Positions 10,017-18,004 of a DNA stretch of 64,000 bases are shown in pieces. The DNA is from an uncultured Chitinophaga sp. (GTDB lineage Bacteria; Bacteroidota; Bacteroidia; Chitinophagales; Chitinophagaceae). The DNA is taken from contig NZ_CABHOU010000032.1 of assembly GCF_902168175.1 (NCBI RefSeq), positions 1-64,000 of the forward strand, in the 5' to 3' direction. Position numbers and translations under genes: made by a program. Below the pieces are notes generated by a model. The model was not told the origin of the DNA, ran no database searches, and saw nothing but the letters and a program-made list of their open reading frames with translations. Position 1 is the first letter of the stretch. Each line of letters starts with the position of its first letter.

Positions 10017-10456
10017 ATGTATTTACTTGGTAAACGACCGATCGTATCAATGTTACTAATGGGCACGTTTTTGTTTTCCGGTGCAAGCGCCCAGGATAAA
10101 ATTAACATGCAAAAGGACCTTAATTATAAGCAGAAATCATTGGCCATCGTGTCGTCGTTAACCGCTAAGGACGACTTGCTGGCGTTAAAGCCATATTTGC
10201 GAACGGCGCTTGATTCGGGAGTGACTGTTAACGAAATTAAAGAGGCCATGGTACATCTTTACGCTTACTGCGGATTTCCCCGCAGCCTTAGAGGCCTGCA
10301 AACGATGATGGCTGTACTAGACGAACGAAAGGCCAAAGGCATAAAAGATAATTGGGGTAGAGCAGCTTCCCGATCAGGGATACCGGCACTAAGTACGAAC
10401 GCGGAAAAGCTGTGCTGGGCGAATTAATTGGTCAGCCGCAGGACGGCCCCAGGAAC
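10017..10456 (+). pseudogene. Carboxymuconolactone decarboxylase (CMD/AhpD-like) family gene, frameshifted and truncated
   Basis: The intact part encodes a signal peptide (MYLLGKRP...FSGASAQ) and the N-terminal CMD region: KQKSLAIVSSLTAKDDL, then EIKEAMVHLYAYCGFPRSL and LQTMMAVLDERKAKGI. At about 10370, in a run of C, the frame breaks. Restoring one C gives ASPIRDTGTKYERGKAVLGELIGQ (positions about 10363-10440), the expected continuation of the family. The frame as it stands stops at 10425-10427. After about 10450 CMD similarity ends and AraC-family sequence begins, so the C-terminal half, which carries the conserved helical CMD core, is gone. Family members are about 230-250 aa. Loss of function is very likely. 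Confidence 0.75.
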
Positions 10457-11016
10457 ATATGGCAGACCATACTTTCTTCTCCTACAATACAAATGAGGCG
10501 TTACACCTTTCAGAGAAGGAAAGGAAGATCATTATTGATTGTTTCAATAAGGTAGAATACGAGCTGCAGCAGAGCATAGATAAGCACAGTAAAAAGTTAA
10601 TTGCAGCAAATATTGAATTGTTCCTCAACTACTGCACCCGCTTTTATGACCGCCAGTTTATTACCAGGGATAATGCACATAAGGGCGCGCTGGAGAATTT
10701 TGAATCATTGCTTAATGAATATTTCGAATCAGACAAGCCGCAGCTGTTGGGGGTGCCCACCGTGACCTGGTGTGCGGCCGCACTGCACCTGTCGTCTAAC
10801 TACTTCGGCGACCTGGTAAAAAAGGAAACCGGGAAGTCGGCGCAGGAATATATACAGGCTAAGATCATTGATGTCGCCAAGCAACGCATTACTGGAAATA
10901 ATAAGACGGTGAATGAAGTGGCGTACGAAATTGGATTTAAATATCCCCAGCATTTCTCCCGGTTTTTCAAACAACGGGTGGGTAAAACGCCGAACGAGTT
11001 CAGGAATATTAACTAG
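10440..11016 (+). pseudogene. AraC-family regulator, N-terminal half deleted
   Basis: An open frame with ATG at 10459 gives 185 aa. It begins inside the linker of a typical Bacteroidota AraC regulator of about 300 aa (FFSYNTNEALHLSEKE is normally near residue 120). The C-terminal DNA-binding domain is complete: LHLSSNYFGDLVKKETGKS, then VNEVAYEIGFKYPQHFSRFFKQ and GKTPNEFR. The cupin-like sensory domain is absent, and the upstream DNA is the decarboxylase remnant. The simplest reading is that one deletion joined two genes. A truncated DNA-binding protein could still be made if the ATG is used; no promoter is obvious. Confidence 0.7.
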
Positions 11017-11217
11017 TTCGGGATCATTGGCCTATTTCGGAAAGATACGGTCCTCACTGCGGACCGAATTAACCAGGGCATATTACCGCTTCGCTGTCAA
11101 CGTCTGCGATGTGATCGCCGTGAATGCGATGGGCAATGGACAACGCTATCTGTTTCCCAATAAATATTGTATTTTCACTTTTATCCAAAAATCGCATTCA
11201 CAAAAGCAACATCACTA

Positions 11218-14200
11218 ATGAAGAAACTCCTTACATTTTTCATCCTTTGCGGATCAACCCTAACCCTGAAAGCACAACAGGACGCCCGGCTGCTGCGGTT
11301 TCCGGCTGTTCATGGTAACCAGGTTACCTTTACTTATGCAGGAGACCTATATACTGTACCCGCAACAGGCGGTGTAGCACGACGCATTACGAGCCATCCC
11401 GGGTACGAGATGTTTGCGCGTTTCAGCCATGATGGTAAATCAATTGCCTTTACTGGTCAGTATGATGGTAATACGGAGGTTTTCGTTATACCCGCCACCG
11501 GCGGGGAGCCTAAACGGATCACCTACACGCCCACCCTTGGCCGCGATGATGTGGCAGACCGCATGGGACCTAACAATATCGTGATGGGCTGGACGCCGGA
11601 CGACAAACACGTGATCTACCGCGGACGTGGTACATCATTTAATCCATTTAAAGGAAAACTCTACCTGGCGCCACTCAACGGAGACCTCAGCCAGGAGTTG
11701 CCGTTCACTGTTGCTTCCTGGGCTTCTTATAATGCGGATGGCTCCAGTATGGCGATGAACCGCGTATTTCGGGAGTTTCGCACCTGGAAGAATTATCGCG
11801 GCGGCATGGCGGATGATATCTGGCTTGTAAATCCTTCATCAGGTAAAGCGGAAAACATCACTAACAACCCCGCGCAGGACATTTTCCCGATGTATTACGG
11901 CGACAAGATCTACTTCGTTAGTGAAAGGGACAGGATAGCGAACATTTTTGTTTATGATACCAAAACGAAACAGACGCAGAAAGTAACCACCTTCAAGGAG
12001 TTTGATGTTAAATTTCCATCGTTAGGTGACCAGTCAATCGTTTTTGAGAATGGGGGATACATTTATTTGCTTGATCTGACTAACGGGCAAACCAGGAAAT
12101 TGAATATCACCATAGCGGAGGATCTTGCCTCGGGCCGTTCTAAACAGGTAGATGCGGCAGATTTTGTGTATAGTACAGATATCTCGCCCGATGGCAAACG
12201 CGCTGTTGTCAGCGCCCGCGGCGATGTGTTTACCATTCCGGCCAAATCGGGCGTTACACGTAACCTCACTCAATCCAGCAGCGCGCACGACCGCAATGTT
12301 GGCTGGAGCCCTGATGGAAAATGGATCAGCTATATCTCCGACCGTTCAGGGGAGGATGAATTGTATATCCAGGAACAGGGAGGGGCTCAGCCGGGCAGGC
12401 AGCTTACGAAAGGTGGCGGTTCCTATAAATTTAATCCTGTATGGAGCCGGGATAGCAAATACCTGATGTTCGGTAACCGGGAGCAGGACCTGTTTATTGT
12501 TGATGTTGTTTCGGGAAACAAAACACTGGTCGCGCATTCTGATGCCGGTACACTCGGGTCGTACGCATTTGCGCCAGACAGCAAATGGATCGCTTTTACT
12601 GTTCCGGGGAAAGCGCGTGAGTTCAGTGTTATCAAACTCTATAATATCGATACAAAGAAAACTATCGCTGTTACAGATACCTGGTATAACAGCGGCGGCC
12701 CGCAGTTCAGCCCTGATGGGAAATTGTTGTATTTCGTATCGCAGCGCGACTTTAATCCAACTTACAGCAATACGGAATGGAATCATGTTTATACGGAAAT
12801 GGCGCGCCCTTATTTCGCCCGTCTCAGCGCAGGTGATAAATCGCCATTGGCTGATAAGAACGACGAGGTGGGGGTGAAATCAGACACAGACACCAGCAGT
12901 AAAAAGTCAGGAAATACAGAGAAGCCTGCGGCTACAGGAAAAGGAGTAATAGTGGTGGTCGATGAAGATGGCCTGGCCGATCGTATTGAAAGTTTGCCCG
13001 TATCACCCGGATCTTACGGAGGGCTTGTACCCGTGGAAGATGGTGTTTATTATTCAATGGGCGGACGAAGCGGGCGAGGGTTCAAATTCTTCAGCCTCAC
13101 CGATCAGAAGGAAACAGAGATCGGCAGCTTCGGCGGGTATAGCGTTACGCCGGATGCAAAAAAAATACTGTTCCGCACCGGAGATGATTTCTTTATCGAA
13201 AATCTCAGTAAATCAAAGATCACGCCCACCAATAAAATTGACCTGGGCGGGTTGAAGATGAGGGTTGATCTCCGTGCAGAATGGAAACAGATCTATGATG
13301 AAAGCTGGCGGCAGATGCGGGATTATTTCTACGATCCGAATATGCACGGTGTAAACTGGAAGGCTATGCACGACAAATATGCGCCGCTGCTGACTTATGT
13401 TAATCATCGTGATGATCTTACTTACCTGATCGGCGAAATGATCGGGGAACTGAGTGTGGGACATGCTTATGTTAACAGCGGAGACAGGCCTTCCATCAAC
13501 CGCATTCAAATGGGTTTGCTGGGAGCAAGGTTCAGTCGCGATAAAAGTGGGTATTACCGTATCGACAGTATCCTGTCGGGCGAAAGCTGGAATAAGACAT
13601 TGGTATCGCCGTTGCGCGCACCCGGATTAAAGGTGAAGGCAGGCGACTACATCATTTCCATCAATGGCACATCTATGAAGTCGGTCAATAATCTTTATGA
13701 ACTATTGGCTGGTAAAGCAGGTCAGTTCGTAGAGATCGAAGTAGCCAGCTCTCCATCGGCAGCCAGTGTTAGGAAGTTATTGGTGAAGCCCATAGCCGAC
13801 GAATCTTCCCTTTACTATCATGAATGGGTACAGCAAAATATAGCGAAAGTAACGGCGGCCAGTGGCGGCAGGATTGGCTATGTACACATTCCGGACATGG
13901 GCGTGGAAGGACTCAATCAATTTGCGCGTTATTTCTATCCTCAACTGGATAAAGAAGCGCTCATTATTGATGATCGTGGCAATGGCGGTGGAAATGTGTC
14001 GCCGATGATCATTGAGCGTTTGTTACGGCAGCCGGGGCTGGGTACAATGTTGCGAAACAATAAAACGGCTTCCATCAAACCAGATGCGCATGTAGGCCCC
14101 AAGGTCTGCCTGATCGATCAGTACTCCGCTTCCGATGGCGATCTGTTCCCCTGGCAGTTTAAATACCATGGTATAGGCCCCCTGATCGGTCAACGTACCT

Positions 14201-14478
14201 GGGGCGGCGTGGTTGGAATCAGCGGTTCGCTTCCGTTTATCGATGGCGGTGATCTGCGGAAACCCGAGTTTGCACATTTTGCCGCAGATGGATCTTCTTT
14301 CATCATCGAAGGCGAGGGTGTTCATCCTGATATTGAAGTGGTTAACGACCCATATAGCGAATACAAAGGTGTTGATGATCAGCTTACCCGGGGCATAAAA
14401 GTGTTGCTGGAGAAACTGGCACAAGGCGGAAAAAACGGAGTGCCAAAGATCCCGGCATTTCCGGATAAATCGAAGTAA
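11218..14478 (+). CDS. Tricorn-type S41 serine protease, secreted
   Basis: 1086 aa from the ATG at 11218, chosen because it opens a clear signal peptide (MKKLLTFFILCGSTLTLKAQ). The frame can be extended 17 codons upstream but that would bury the signal. The first 640 residues are beta-propeller repeats of TolB/DPP type (FSHDGKSIAFTGQYDG, WSPDGKWISYISDRSG). A PDZ-like domain lies at about 770-870 (LKVKAGDYIISINGTSM). The S41 protease core follows. Candidate catalytic residues are H749 in SVGHAYVN and S972 in YSASDGDLFPW, matching the tricorn layout. Tricorn homologues degrade peptides, and a signal peptide implies a periplasmic or exported role here. The protease is transcribed alone. Confidence 0.9.
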   Translation: MKKLLTFFILCGSTLTLKAQQDARLLRFPAVHGNQVTFTYAGDLYTVPATGGVARRITSHPGYEMFARFSHDGKSIAFTGQYDGNTEVFVIPATGGEPKRITYTPTLGRDDVADRMGPNNIVMGWTPDDKHVIYRGRGTSFNPFKGKLYLAPLNGDLSQELPFTVASWASYNADGSSMAMNRVFREFRTWKNYRGGMADDIWLVNPSSGKAENITNNPAQDIFPMYYGDKIYFVSERDRIANIFVYDTKTKQTQKVTTFKEFDVKFPSLGDQSIVFENGGYIYLLDLTNGQTRKLNITIAEDLASGRSKQVDAADFVYSTDISPDGKRAVVSARGDVFTIPAKSGVTRNLTQSSSAHDRNVGWSPDGKWISYISDRSGEDELYIQEQGGAQPGRQLTKGGGSYKFNPVWSRDSKYLMFGNREQDLFIVDVVSGNKTLVAHSDAGTLGSYAFAPDSKWIAFTVPGKAREFSVIKLYNIDTKKTIAVTDTWYNSGGPQFSPDGKLLYFVSQRDFNPTYSNTEWNHVYTEMARPYFARLSAGDKSPLADKNDEVGVKSDTDTSSKKSGNTEKPAATGKGVIVVVDEDGLADRIESLPVSPGSYGGLVPVEDGVYYSMGGRSGRGFKFFSLTDQKETEIGSFGGYSVTPDAKKILFRTGDDFFIENLSKSKITPTNKIDLGGLKMRVDLRAEWKQIYDESWRQMRDYFYDPNMHGVNWKAMHDKYAPLLTYVNHRDDLTYLIGEMIGELSVGHAYVNSGDRPSINRIQMGLLGARFSRDKSGYYRIDSILSGESWNKTLVSPLRAPGLKVKAGDYIISINGTSMKSVNNLYELLAGKAGQFVEIEVASSPSAASVRKLLVKPIADESSLYYHEWVQQNIAKVTAASGGRIGYVHIPDMGVEGLNQFARYFYPQLDKEALIIDDRGNGGGNVSPMIIERLLRQPGLGTMLRNNKTASIKPDAHVGPKVCLIDQYSASDGDLFPWQFKYHGIGPLIGQRTWGGVVGISGSLPFIDGGDLRKPEFAHFAADGSSFIIEGEGVHPDIEVVNDPYSEYKGVDDQLTRGIKVLLEKLAQGGKNGVPKIPAFPDKSK

Positions 14479-14514
14479 AGATTGGTTTCGCAGGCACTGT
14501 GTAGCTGGCCCGGC

Positions 14515-14715
14515 CGGTAATTTTACAGGTCGCTCTCGTACCAGCGCCAGCTATATCAACCTTACACTGAAAGATGCTTCAATGGCGGGGCAACGCATAT
14601 GTGTGTATGATGTTTCCGGTAAATTGATGACAAATATGCAGTAAACTTCCGCTGTTACCCGTATCTATCTTTCGAACTGGGCACCGGGTTGTATATTTCG
14701 TAAAAACAAGTTGAG
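14515..14715 (+). pseudogene. Remnant of a type IX secretion (type A) C-terminal sorting domain
   Basis: Plus-strand translation gives NFTGRSRTSASYINLTL, then KDASMAGQRICVYDVSGKLM, then a stop codon (TAA, about 14642), then TRIYLSNWAPG and a frame break where GLYIV-like residues are expected. The VYDVSGKL and LSNWAPG blocks with this spacing are typical of the roughly 80-residue sorting tail of Bacteroidota secreted proteins. No body of a secreted protein precedes it, because the tricorn-type gene ends at 14478 in its own sequence. It is therefore an orphan, broken tail. Confidence 0.6.
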
Positions 14716-14760
14716 GCAGTTATTCATTTGTAAAGCAATAACCGCTAATGTCATAATGAA

Positions 14761-14795
14761 TGAAGGGTGTATCGAAGTTCGGTACACCCTTCATA
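14761..14795. terminator. Hairpin terminator between convergent genes
   Basis: An 11-bp stem TGAAGGGTGTA / TACACCCTTCA with a 10-nt loop lies between the protease region (plus) and the azoreductase (minus). AT-rich flanks suit termination in either direction. Confidence 0.5.
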
Positions 14796-14833
14796 AATTC
14801 AAGTGCCCCGTGAGTTAGAGGGCTCGCCCCAGC

Positions 14834-15436
14834 TTAATCGATGTAAATGCTTTCCATCCCTTTCGATAAAGCCTGTTCTTTAAACCCTTCAACTTTCACC
14901 CCTTCCGCCCGAAACACGGTCAGGTCGGTCATGCCTAAAAAACCAAGGAAGGATTTCAGATAAGGTGCTACAAAGTCGTTGTTTTTGCCTGGACCTTCCG
15001 AATAGATGCCACCAGACGACATGGCCACATATACCTTTTTGCCGGTAACCAGCCCGGTCGGTCCGTTTTCGCCGTAACCAAAGGTAATTCCCGGCCGTGT
15101 AATATGGTCGATCCAGGATTTAAGGGTGGAAGGAACGGTGAAGTTGATAAGCGGGGCGCCTATGACGATAATGTCTGCTGCCATTAACTGCTTTACCGCA
15201 TCGTTTGAGTATCGTACCGACTCTCTGCCATCGTCCGTCAATTGATCTGCTGGTATAAACATCGACTGTAGGATGGCTGGGTTCAAATGCGGAATGGATA
15301 ATTCGTTCAGGTCCACTTCCTCTACGGTACTGCCAGGATACTTTTTCACCGCTTTTTCAACGATGGCTTTGCCAAGTTTGATGCTATAAGATTCATTACC
15401 CTGGATGCTGGAAATTAAATGAAGAATATGTTTCAT
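14834..15436 (-). CDS. azoR: FMN-dependent NADH:quinone/azo reductase
   Basis: 200 aa from the ATG at 15436 (MKHILHLISSIQGNESYSIK); an upstream in-frame Met at 15484 would overlap the promoter. It has the flavodoxin-like fold of AzoR: an N-terminal phosphate-binding segment, then DIIVIGAPLINFTVPSTLKSWIDH, in which the P-x-N-F-x-P-x-x-L-K block contacts FMN, and the motif RPGITFGYGENGPTGL. These cytosolic enzymes reduce quinones and azo compounds with NADH and are often induced by electrophile stress. It is divergent from an HxlR regulator gene, sharing a 130-nt control region with a tandem repeat. A TACTTTTG box on the minus strand (15489-15482) is a good promoter. Confidence 0.9.
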   Translation of the reverse strand: MKHILHLISSIQGNESYSIKLGKAIVEKAVKKYPGSTVEEVDLNELSIPHLNPAILQSMFIPADQLTDDGRESVRYSNDAVKQLMAADIIVIGAPLINFTVPSTLKSWIDHITRPGITFGYGENGPTGLVTGKKVYVAMSSGGIYSEGPGKNNDFVAPYLKSFLGFLGMTDLTVFRAEGVKVEGFKEQALSKGMESIYID

Positions 15437-15481
15437 GTTTTTAGATTTTATATTACCTGCTGCTGCAGTTATTGTTGACAG

Positions 15482-15489
15482 CAAAAGTA
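15482..15489 (-). promoter_or_regulatory. -7 box for azoR
   Basis: On the minus strand this reads TACTTTTG, a full match to the Bacteroidota -7 consensus TAnnTTTG. It lies 46 nt upstream of the azoR ATG. A GTTTC element is found about 20 nt further upstream. Confidence 0.55.
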
Positions 15490-15516
15490 GACCAGCACCC
15501 TGTCAGAAACTTCGTA

Positions 15517-15552
15517 CTTACCTGAAGGAAAGTCCTTACCTCCAGGAAAGTG
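15517..15552. promoter_or_regulatory. Tandem 18-bp repeat, probable HxlR operator
   Basis: Two abutting copies, CTTACCTGAAGGAAAGTC and CTTACCTCCAGGAAAGTG (15 of 18 identical). Each contains an inverted pair CTTACCT-N2-AGGAAAG. The array sits between the azoR and hxlR -7 boxes and covers the -33 region of the hxlR promoter. Binding by two dimers of the adjacent HxlR protein would control both genes; this is inferred from position and symmetry. Confidence 0.55.
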
Positions 15553-15554
15553 CG

Positions 15555-15562
15555 TACCTTTA
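15555..15562 (+). promoter_or_regulatory. -7 box for the hxlR gene, 3 nt from the start codon
   Basis: TACCTTTA, one mismatch to TAnnTTTG, ends only 3 nt before the ATG at 15566. Transcription would start at or within the first codons, implying a leaderless mRNA. Confidence 0.45.
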
Positions 15563-15565
15563 AGT

Positions 15566-15949
15566 ATGCAAACGGATATCCGACATTCAATTCCAGAAAA
15601 AGCAGCATGCGCGAGTTCGCTTGCCAATGTGCTTGATGCGCTGTATGTACTCAGTGGCAAGTGGAAACTTGCTATCATCCTCAACCTGGTGCAGTCTCCC
15701 AAACGCTTTTCTGAAATACAAAGTGAGGTAACCGGTATATCACCGAAGGTGTTGGCCAATGAGTTAAAAGACCTGGAGTTAAATGAATTTATTAAACGAA
15801 ATGTGCACGCCACCACGCCCGTAACCATCATCTATGAAGCTACAGAATACAGTGAAACCTTAAAAAGCGTGCTTCGGGAACTCAGTGCCTGGGGTGGCTT
15901 ACACCGCGATAAAGTGAAACAAAGTTTACGGCAGCAGGCAACGATATAG
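15566..15949 (+). CDS. HxlR-family transcriptional regulator (redox/electrophile type)
   Basis: 127 aa, a winged helix-turn-helix protein of the usual HxlR length. The core is DALYVLSGKWKLAIILNLV, SPKRFSEIQSEVTGISPKVLANELKDLE, then a wing around TTPVTIIYEAT. C15 near the N-terminus (EKAACASS) is the only Cys in the visible core and could sense oxidants or quinones as in HypR/QorR relatives. It is divergent from azoR, and the 18-bp tandem repeat between them is the likely operator. Its stop codon directly abuts the ATG of the next small gene. Confidence 0.88.
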   Translation: MQTDIRHSIPEKAACASSLANVLDALYVLSGKWKLAIILNLVQSPKRFSEIQSEVTGISPKVLANELKDLELNEFIKRNVHATTPVTIIYEATEYSETLKSVLRELSAWGGLHRDKVKQSLRQQATI

Positions 15950-16198
15950 ATGACAAAGAATCTTCAATGGGAATTTCATCGTTCTGTAATTGATGGCGAG
16001 GAGCTAATCTTAAACGGGTTGAACATCTGGGCTTACAAATGGAAAGATCTGCGTGCTTATATTCATGTTAAAGACCCTATTTATTTGCAGGATCATACTA
16101 TGAGTATCTATGAAATAACAGATGGGGTAATAACTGTTCTTTTTGCAGCAGGAGAATTTTCTAACATGGTTTGGGGCATTTATCTGCCAGTTAAATGA
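15950..16198 (+). CDS. Small hypothetical protein, co-transcribed with the HxlR gene
   Basis: 82 aa, not recognised. The ATG follows the HxlR stop codon with no gap (TAGATG), so translational coupling is likely. The sequence looks like a small beta-rich soluble domain (WEFHRSVIDGEELILNGLNI, then ITDGVITVLFAAGEF) with no signal peptide or membrane helix. The compact, non-repetitive composition and coupling favour a real gene. Function unknown. Confidence 0.5.
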   Translation: MTKNLQWEFHRSVIDGEELILNGLNIWAYKWKDLRAYIHVKDPIYLQDHTMSIYEITDGVITVLFAAGEFSNMVWGIYLPVK

Positions 16199-16544
16199 GC
16201 TGTCCAATGTGCGGGGTATTTATAATTTCACCAGCACTGTAAGAACATCACCTTCAGTAATTGAATGTCGTAACTGTTATTGCGGTTGCAAGATGGGTAC
16301 GGTATACGGAGTATTCGCCGAAAAAATAAAATGAACACTTACAAGCGGATGTATGTTTGAAAATTCAATTATATTTTCCCAATGGTTAAAGATTTCCTAA
16401 AACTAGTGGTTGACATTGGTATTTTCAGATTCGCTTTTACATTTGCCCCGATAAATATTTTATAACCCCTTAAGATATTGCCCGCAGGTTAATCCCAAAA
16501 TTAAACCTCAGGTATGGGCAGTATCCACGTAAAAATGAAAGGAA
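16199..16544. other. Intergenic region without visible genes
   Basis: 346 nt, AT-rich. A plus-strand frame up to 16334 (ending CRNCYCGCKMGTVYG) overlaps the preceding gene and has no recognisable domain or start of its own. It presumably carries the promoter of the methyltransferase gene; no clear -7 box was found. Confidence 0.5.
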
Positions 16545-17360
16545 ATGAATCCAAACAAAGCATTGTGGGAGAAAGGTGATTTCACCAAACTAGCCGAAAC
16601 TATGCGCGGAAGCGGCGCTGCACTTGTGTCCCGGTTGGGCGTTAAAGAAGGCATGAAAGTACTCGATCTCGGTTGTGGTGATGGCACCACCGCTATTCCA
16701 TCCGCTAAACTTGGTGCAGCGGTGTTAGGCGTCGATATTGCCAGTAACCTCGTAGAAGCCGGCAACAAGCGGGTAGCGGCAGAAGGTCTTACTAACATTA
16801 AGTTCCAGGAAGGGGATGCTACCGATCTGCATGAACTGCAAGATGAGAGTTTCGACCTCGTGGTGAGCATCTTTGGCGCTATGTTCGCACCCAAACCAGT
16901 GGATGTGGCGAAGGAACTGGTACGTGTTACGCGCCCTGGTGGCAAAATAGTGATGGGCAACTGGATTCCCGGCGACCCTACATTGGTAGCACAGATATTG
17001 AAAACCAGCGCGGCACATACACCGCCGCCTCCGGAGGGTTTTGTAAGCCCGATGTTGTGGGGCGTAGAAGAGCAGGTGATCGAGCGTTTCGGCAATGCGG
17101 GTGTGGCAAAAGAGGATATTTCTTTTGAAAGAGACACCTTCAACTTTGAAGTAGCGGAGTCCCCGTCTGCCTTTTTAGACAGGTTCAGAAATTACTATGG
17201 TCCTACCATGAACGCATTCGATGCGGCTGAAAAAAATGGTAAGGCTGCGGAACTGCAGCAGGAGCTGGATGTTCTGTTTAATAGTCAGAATAAAAGCGGC
17301 AGCGATGATAAAACGCTGATTCCCGCGACCTTTTTGAAGGTGACAGTAACGCGCAGATAG
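16545..17360 (+). CDS. Class I SAM-dependent methyltransferase
   Basis: 271 aa. Rossmann motifs are clear: motif I KVLDLGCGDGTT (about residues 45-56), the ribose-binding acidic residue in VLGVDIA, motif II EGDATDLHE, motif III FDLVVSIFGAMFAP, and LVRVTRPGGKIVMGNW. This is the UbiE/Methyltransf_11-25 type, soluble and small-molecule directed. The proline-rich stretch after residue 150 (HTPPPPEGFVSP) and the C-terminal helical part are typical of a group of uncharacterised bacterial enzymes. The substrate is not predictable from context. It is transcribed alone; its 3' end lies 4 nt from the stop of the convergent next gene. Confidence 0.85.
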   Translation: MNPNKALWEKGDFTKLAETMRGSGAALVSRLGVKEGMKVLDLGCGDGTTAIPSAKLGAAVLGVDIASNLVEAGNKRVAAEGLTNIKFQEGDATDLHELQDESFDLVVSIFGAMFAPKPVDVAKELVRVTRPGGKIVMGNWIPGDPTLVAQILKTSAAHTPPPPEGFVSPMLWGVEEQVIERFGNAGVAKEDISFERDTFNFEVAESPSAFLDRFRNYYGPTMNAFDAAEKNGKAAELQQELDVLFNSQNKSGSDDKTLIPATFLKVTVTRR

Positions 17361-17364
17361 GCAT

Positions 17365-17868
17365 CTAATCACGTAACCACTTTGCCATGTTGGGAAACGC
17401 CGGTAACTGCAGTCGTGCGGAAAGGTGCGGCTCTGCGCTCATGCCGGCTACTTGTAACATGGGTACGCCAAAGTACCGTCCTTCGTTGAAGTTGTCCGCC
17501 AATTCCTGACCGCCACCCCTGTAGCCGTTCTCATGGAACACGAAACAGGGATCGATGTTGAGATACATGCAGGCGGCGTAGGACCATGCAATGGCCATCA
17601 TCTCCTCCGCCTCGCGCTGTAGTCGTTGGGGGATATTATCGTTGTGCAGGTTTGCACGCTCTGCGGCCGGAACCACCGCAATGTGGCCGGCTTCATGCAG
17701 TACATCGCCAGGGTATAACAATTTTGCAGCATCTATGATGAGTTCCCCGTTCTGGATAAGAGCGCCAGGCAGGAACGTGCCTTCGGGCAGAGTGGTGAAT
17801 GTGATAGGAATACCCACCGAACGGATAAAATCTACGGCAGTGTTAAAGTCGGTGCAATCAGTTGTCAT
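17365..17868 (-). CDS. Hypothetical protein with HEAGH putative metal-binding motif
   Basis: 167 aa, family not firmly recognised. The central segment GDVLHEAGHIAVVP carries H58-E59-x-x-H62, the HExxH zinc motif. A later acidic or histidine ligand is not obvious, though EAEEMMAIAWSYAACMYL could supply one, as in small ImmA/IrrE-like or reprolysin-like domains. No signal peptide is present, so the protein is cytosolic. An unusual GC-rich hairpin (17892-17926) lies about 24 nt upstream of its start codon. Peptidase activity is possible but unproven. Confidence 0.65.
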   Translation of the reverse strand: MTTDCTDFNTAVDFIRSVGIPITFTTLPEGTFLPGALIQNGELIIDAAKLLYPGDVLHEAGHIAVVPAAERANLHNDNIPQRLQREAEEMMAIAWSYAACMYLNIDPCFVFHENGYRGGGQELADNFNEGRYFGVPMLQVAGMSAEPHLSARLQLPAFPNMAKWLRD

Positions 17869-17891
17869 CCCGTAAATGTAACGAATTAAAA

Positions 17892-17926
17892 AAAAGGGAG
17901 GGGTACTACAATTTCCCCTCCCTTTT
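17892..17926. terminator. Terminator-like hairpin between two divergent genes
   Basis: A 12-bp stem AAAAGGGAGGGG / CCCCTCCCTTTT with an 11-nt loop and T-rich flank in both directions. It lies in the 5' region of the HEAGH gene (minus) and about 80 nt before the Crp-like gene (plus). A terminator is unexpected between divergent starts, so it may be a leader attenuator or a leftover of a lost gene. Confidence 0.5.
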
Positions 17927-18004
17927 AATTTCAGTCACGAAGTGTGAGGTGTTCATCAGCTCTTTAGGTTGGAAAACAAGTATAATAATGCCTAACTTCC
18001 GTCC

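Larger units (their letters stand above)
14479..14833. other. Intergenic region with a degraded sorting tail and a terminator
   Basis: 355 nt between the protease stop and the stop of the oppositely oriented azoreductase gene. It contains the remnant of a type IX sorting domain (about 14515-14715) and a strong hairpin (14761-14792). Nothing else is seen. Confidence 0.6.

Noticed and set aside
16143..16334. Plus-strand 63-codon frame with four Cys near its end
   Set aside because: It overlaps the end of the 82-aa gene and has no supporting promoter or family resemblance; probably chance.
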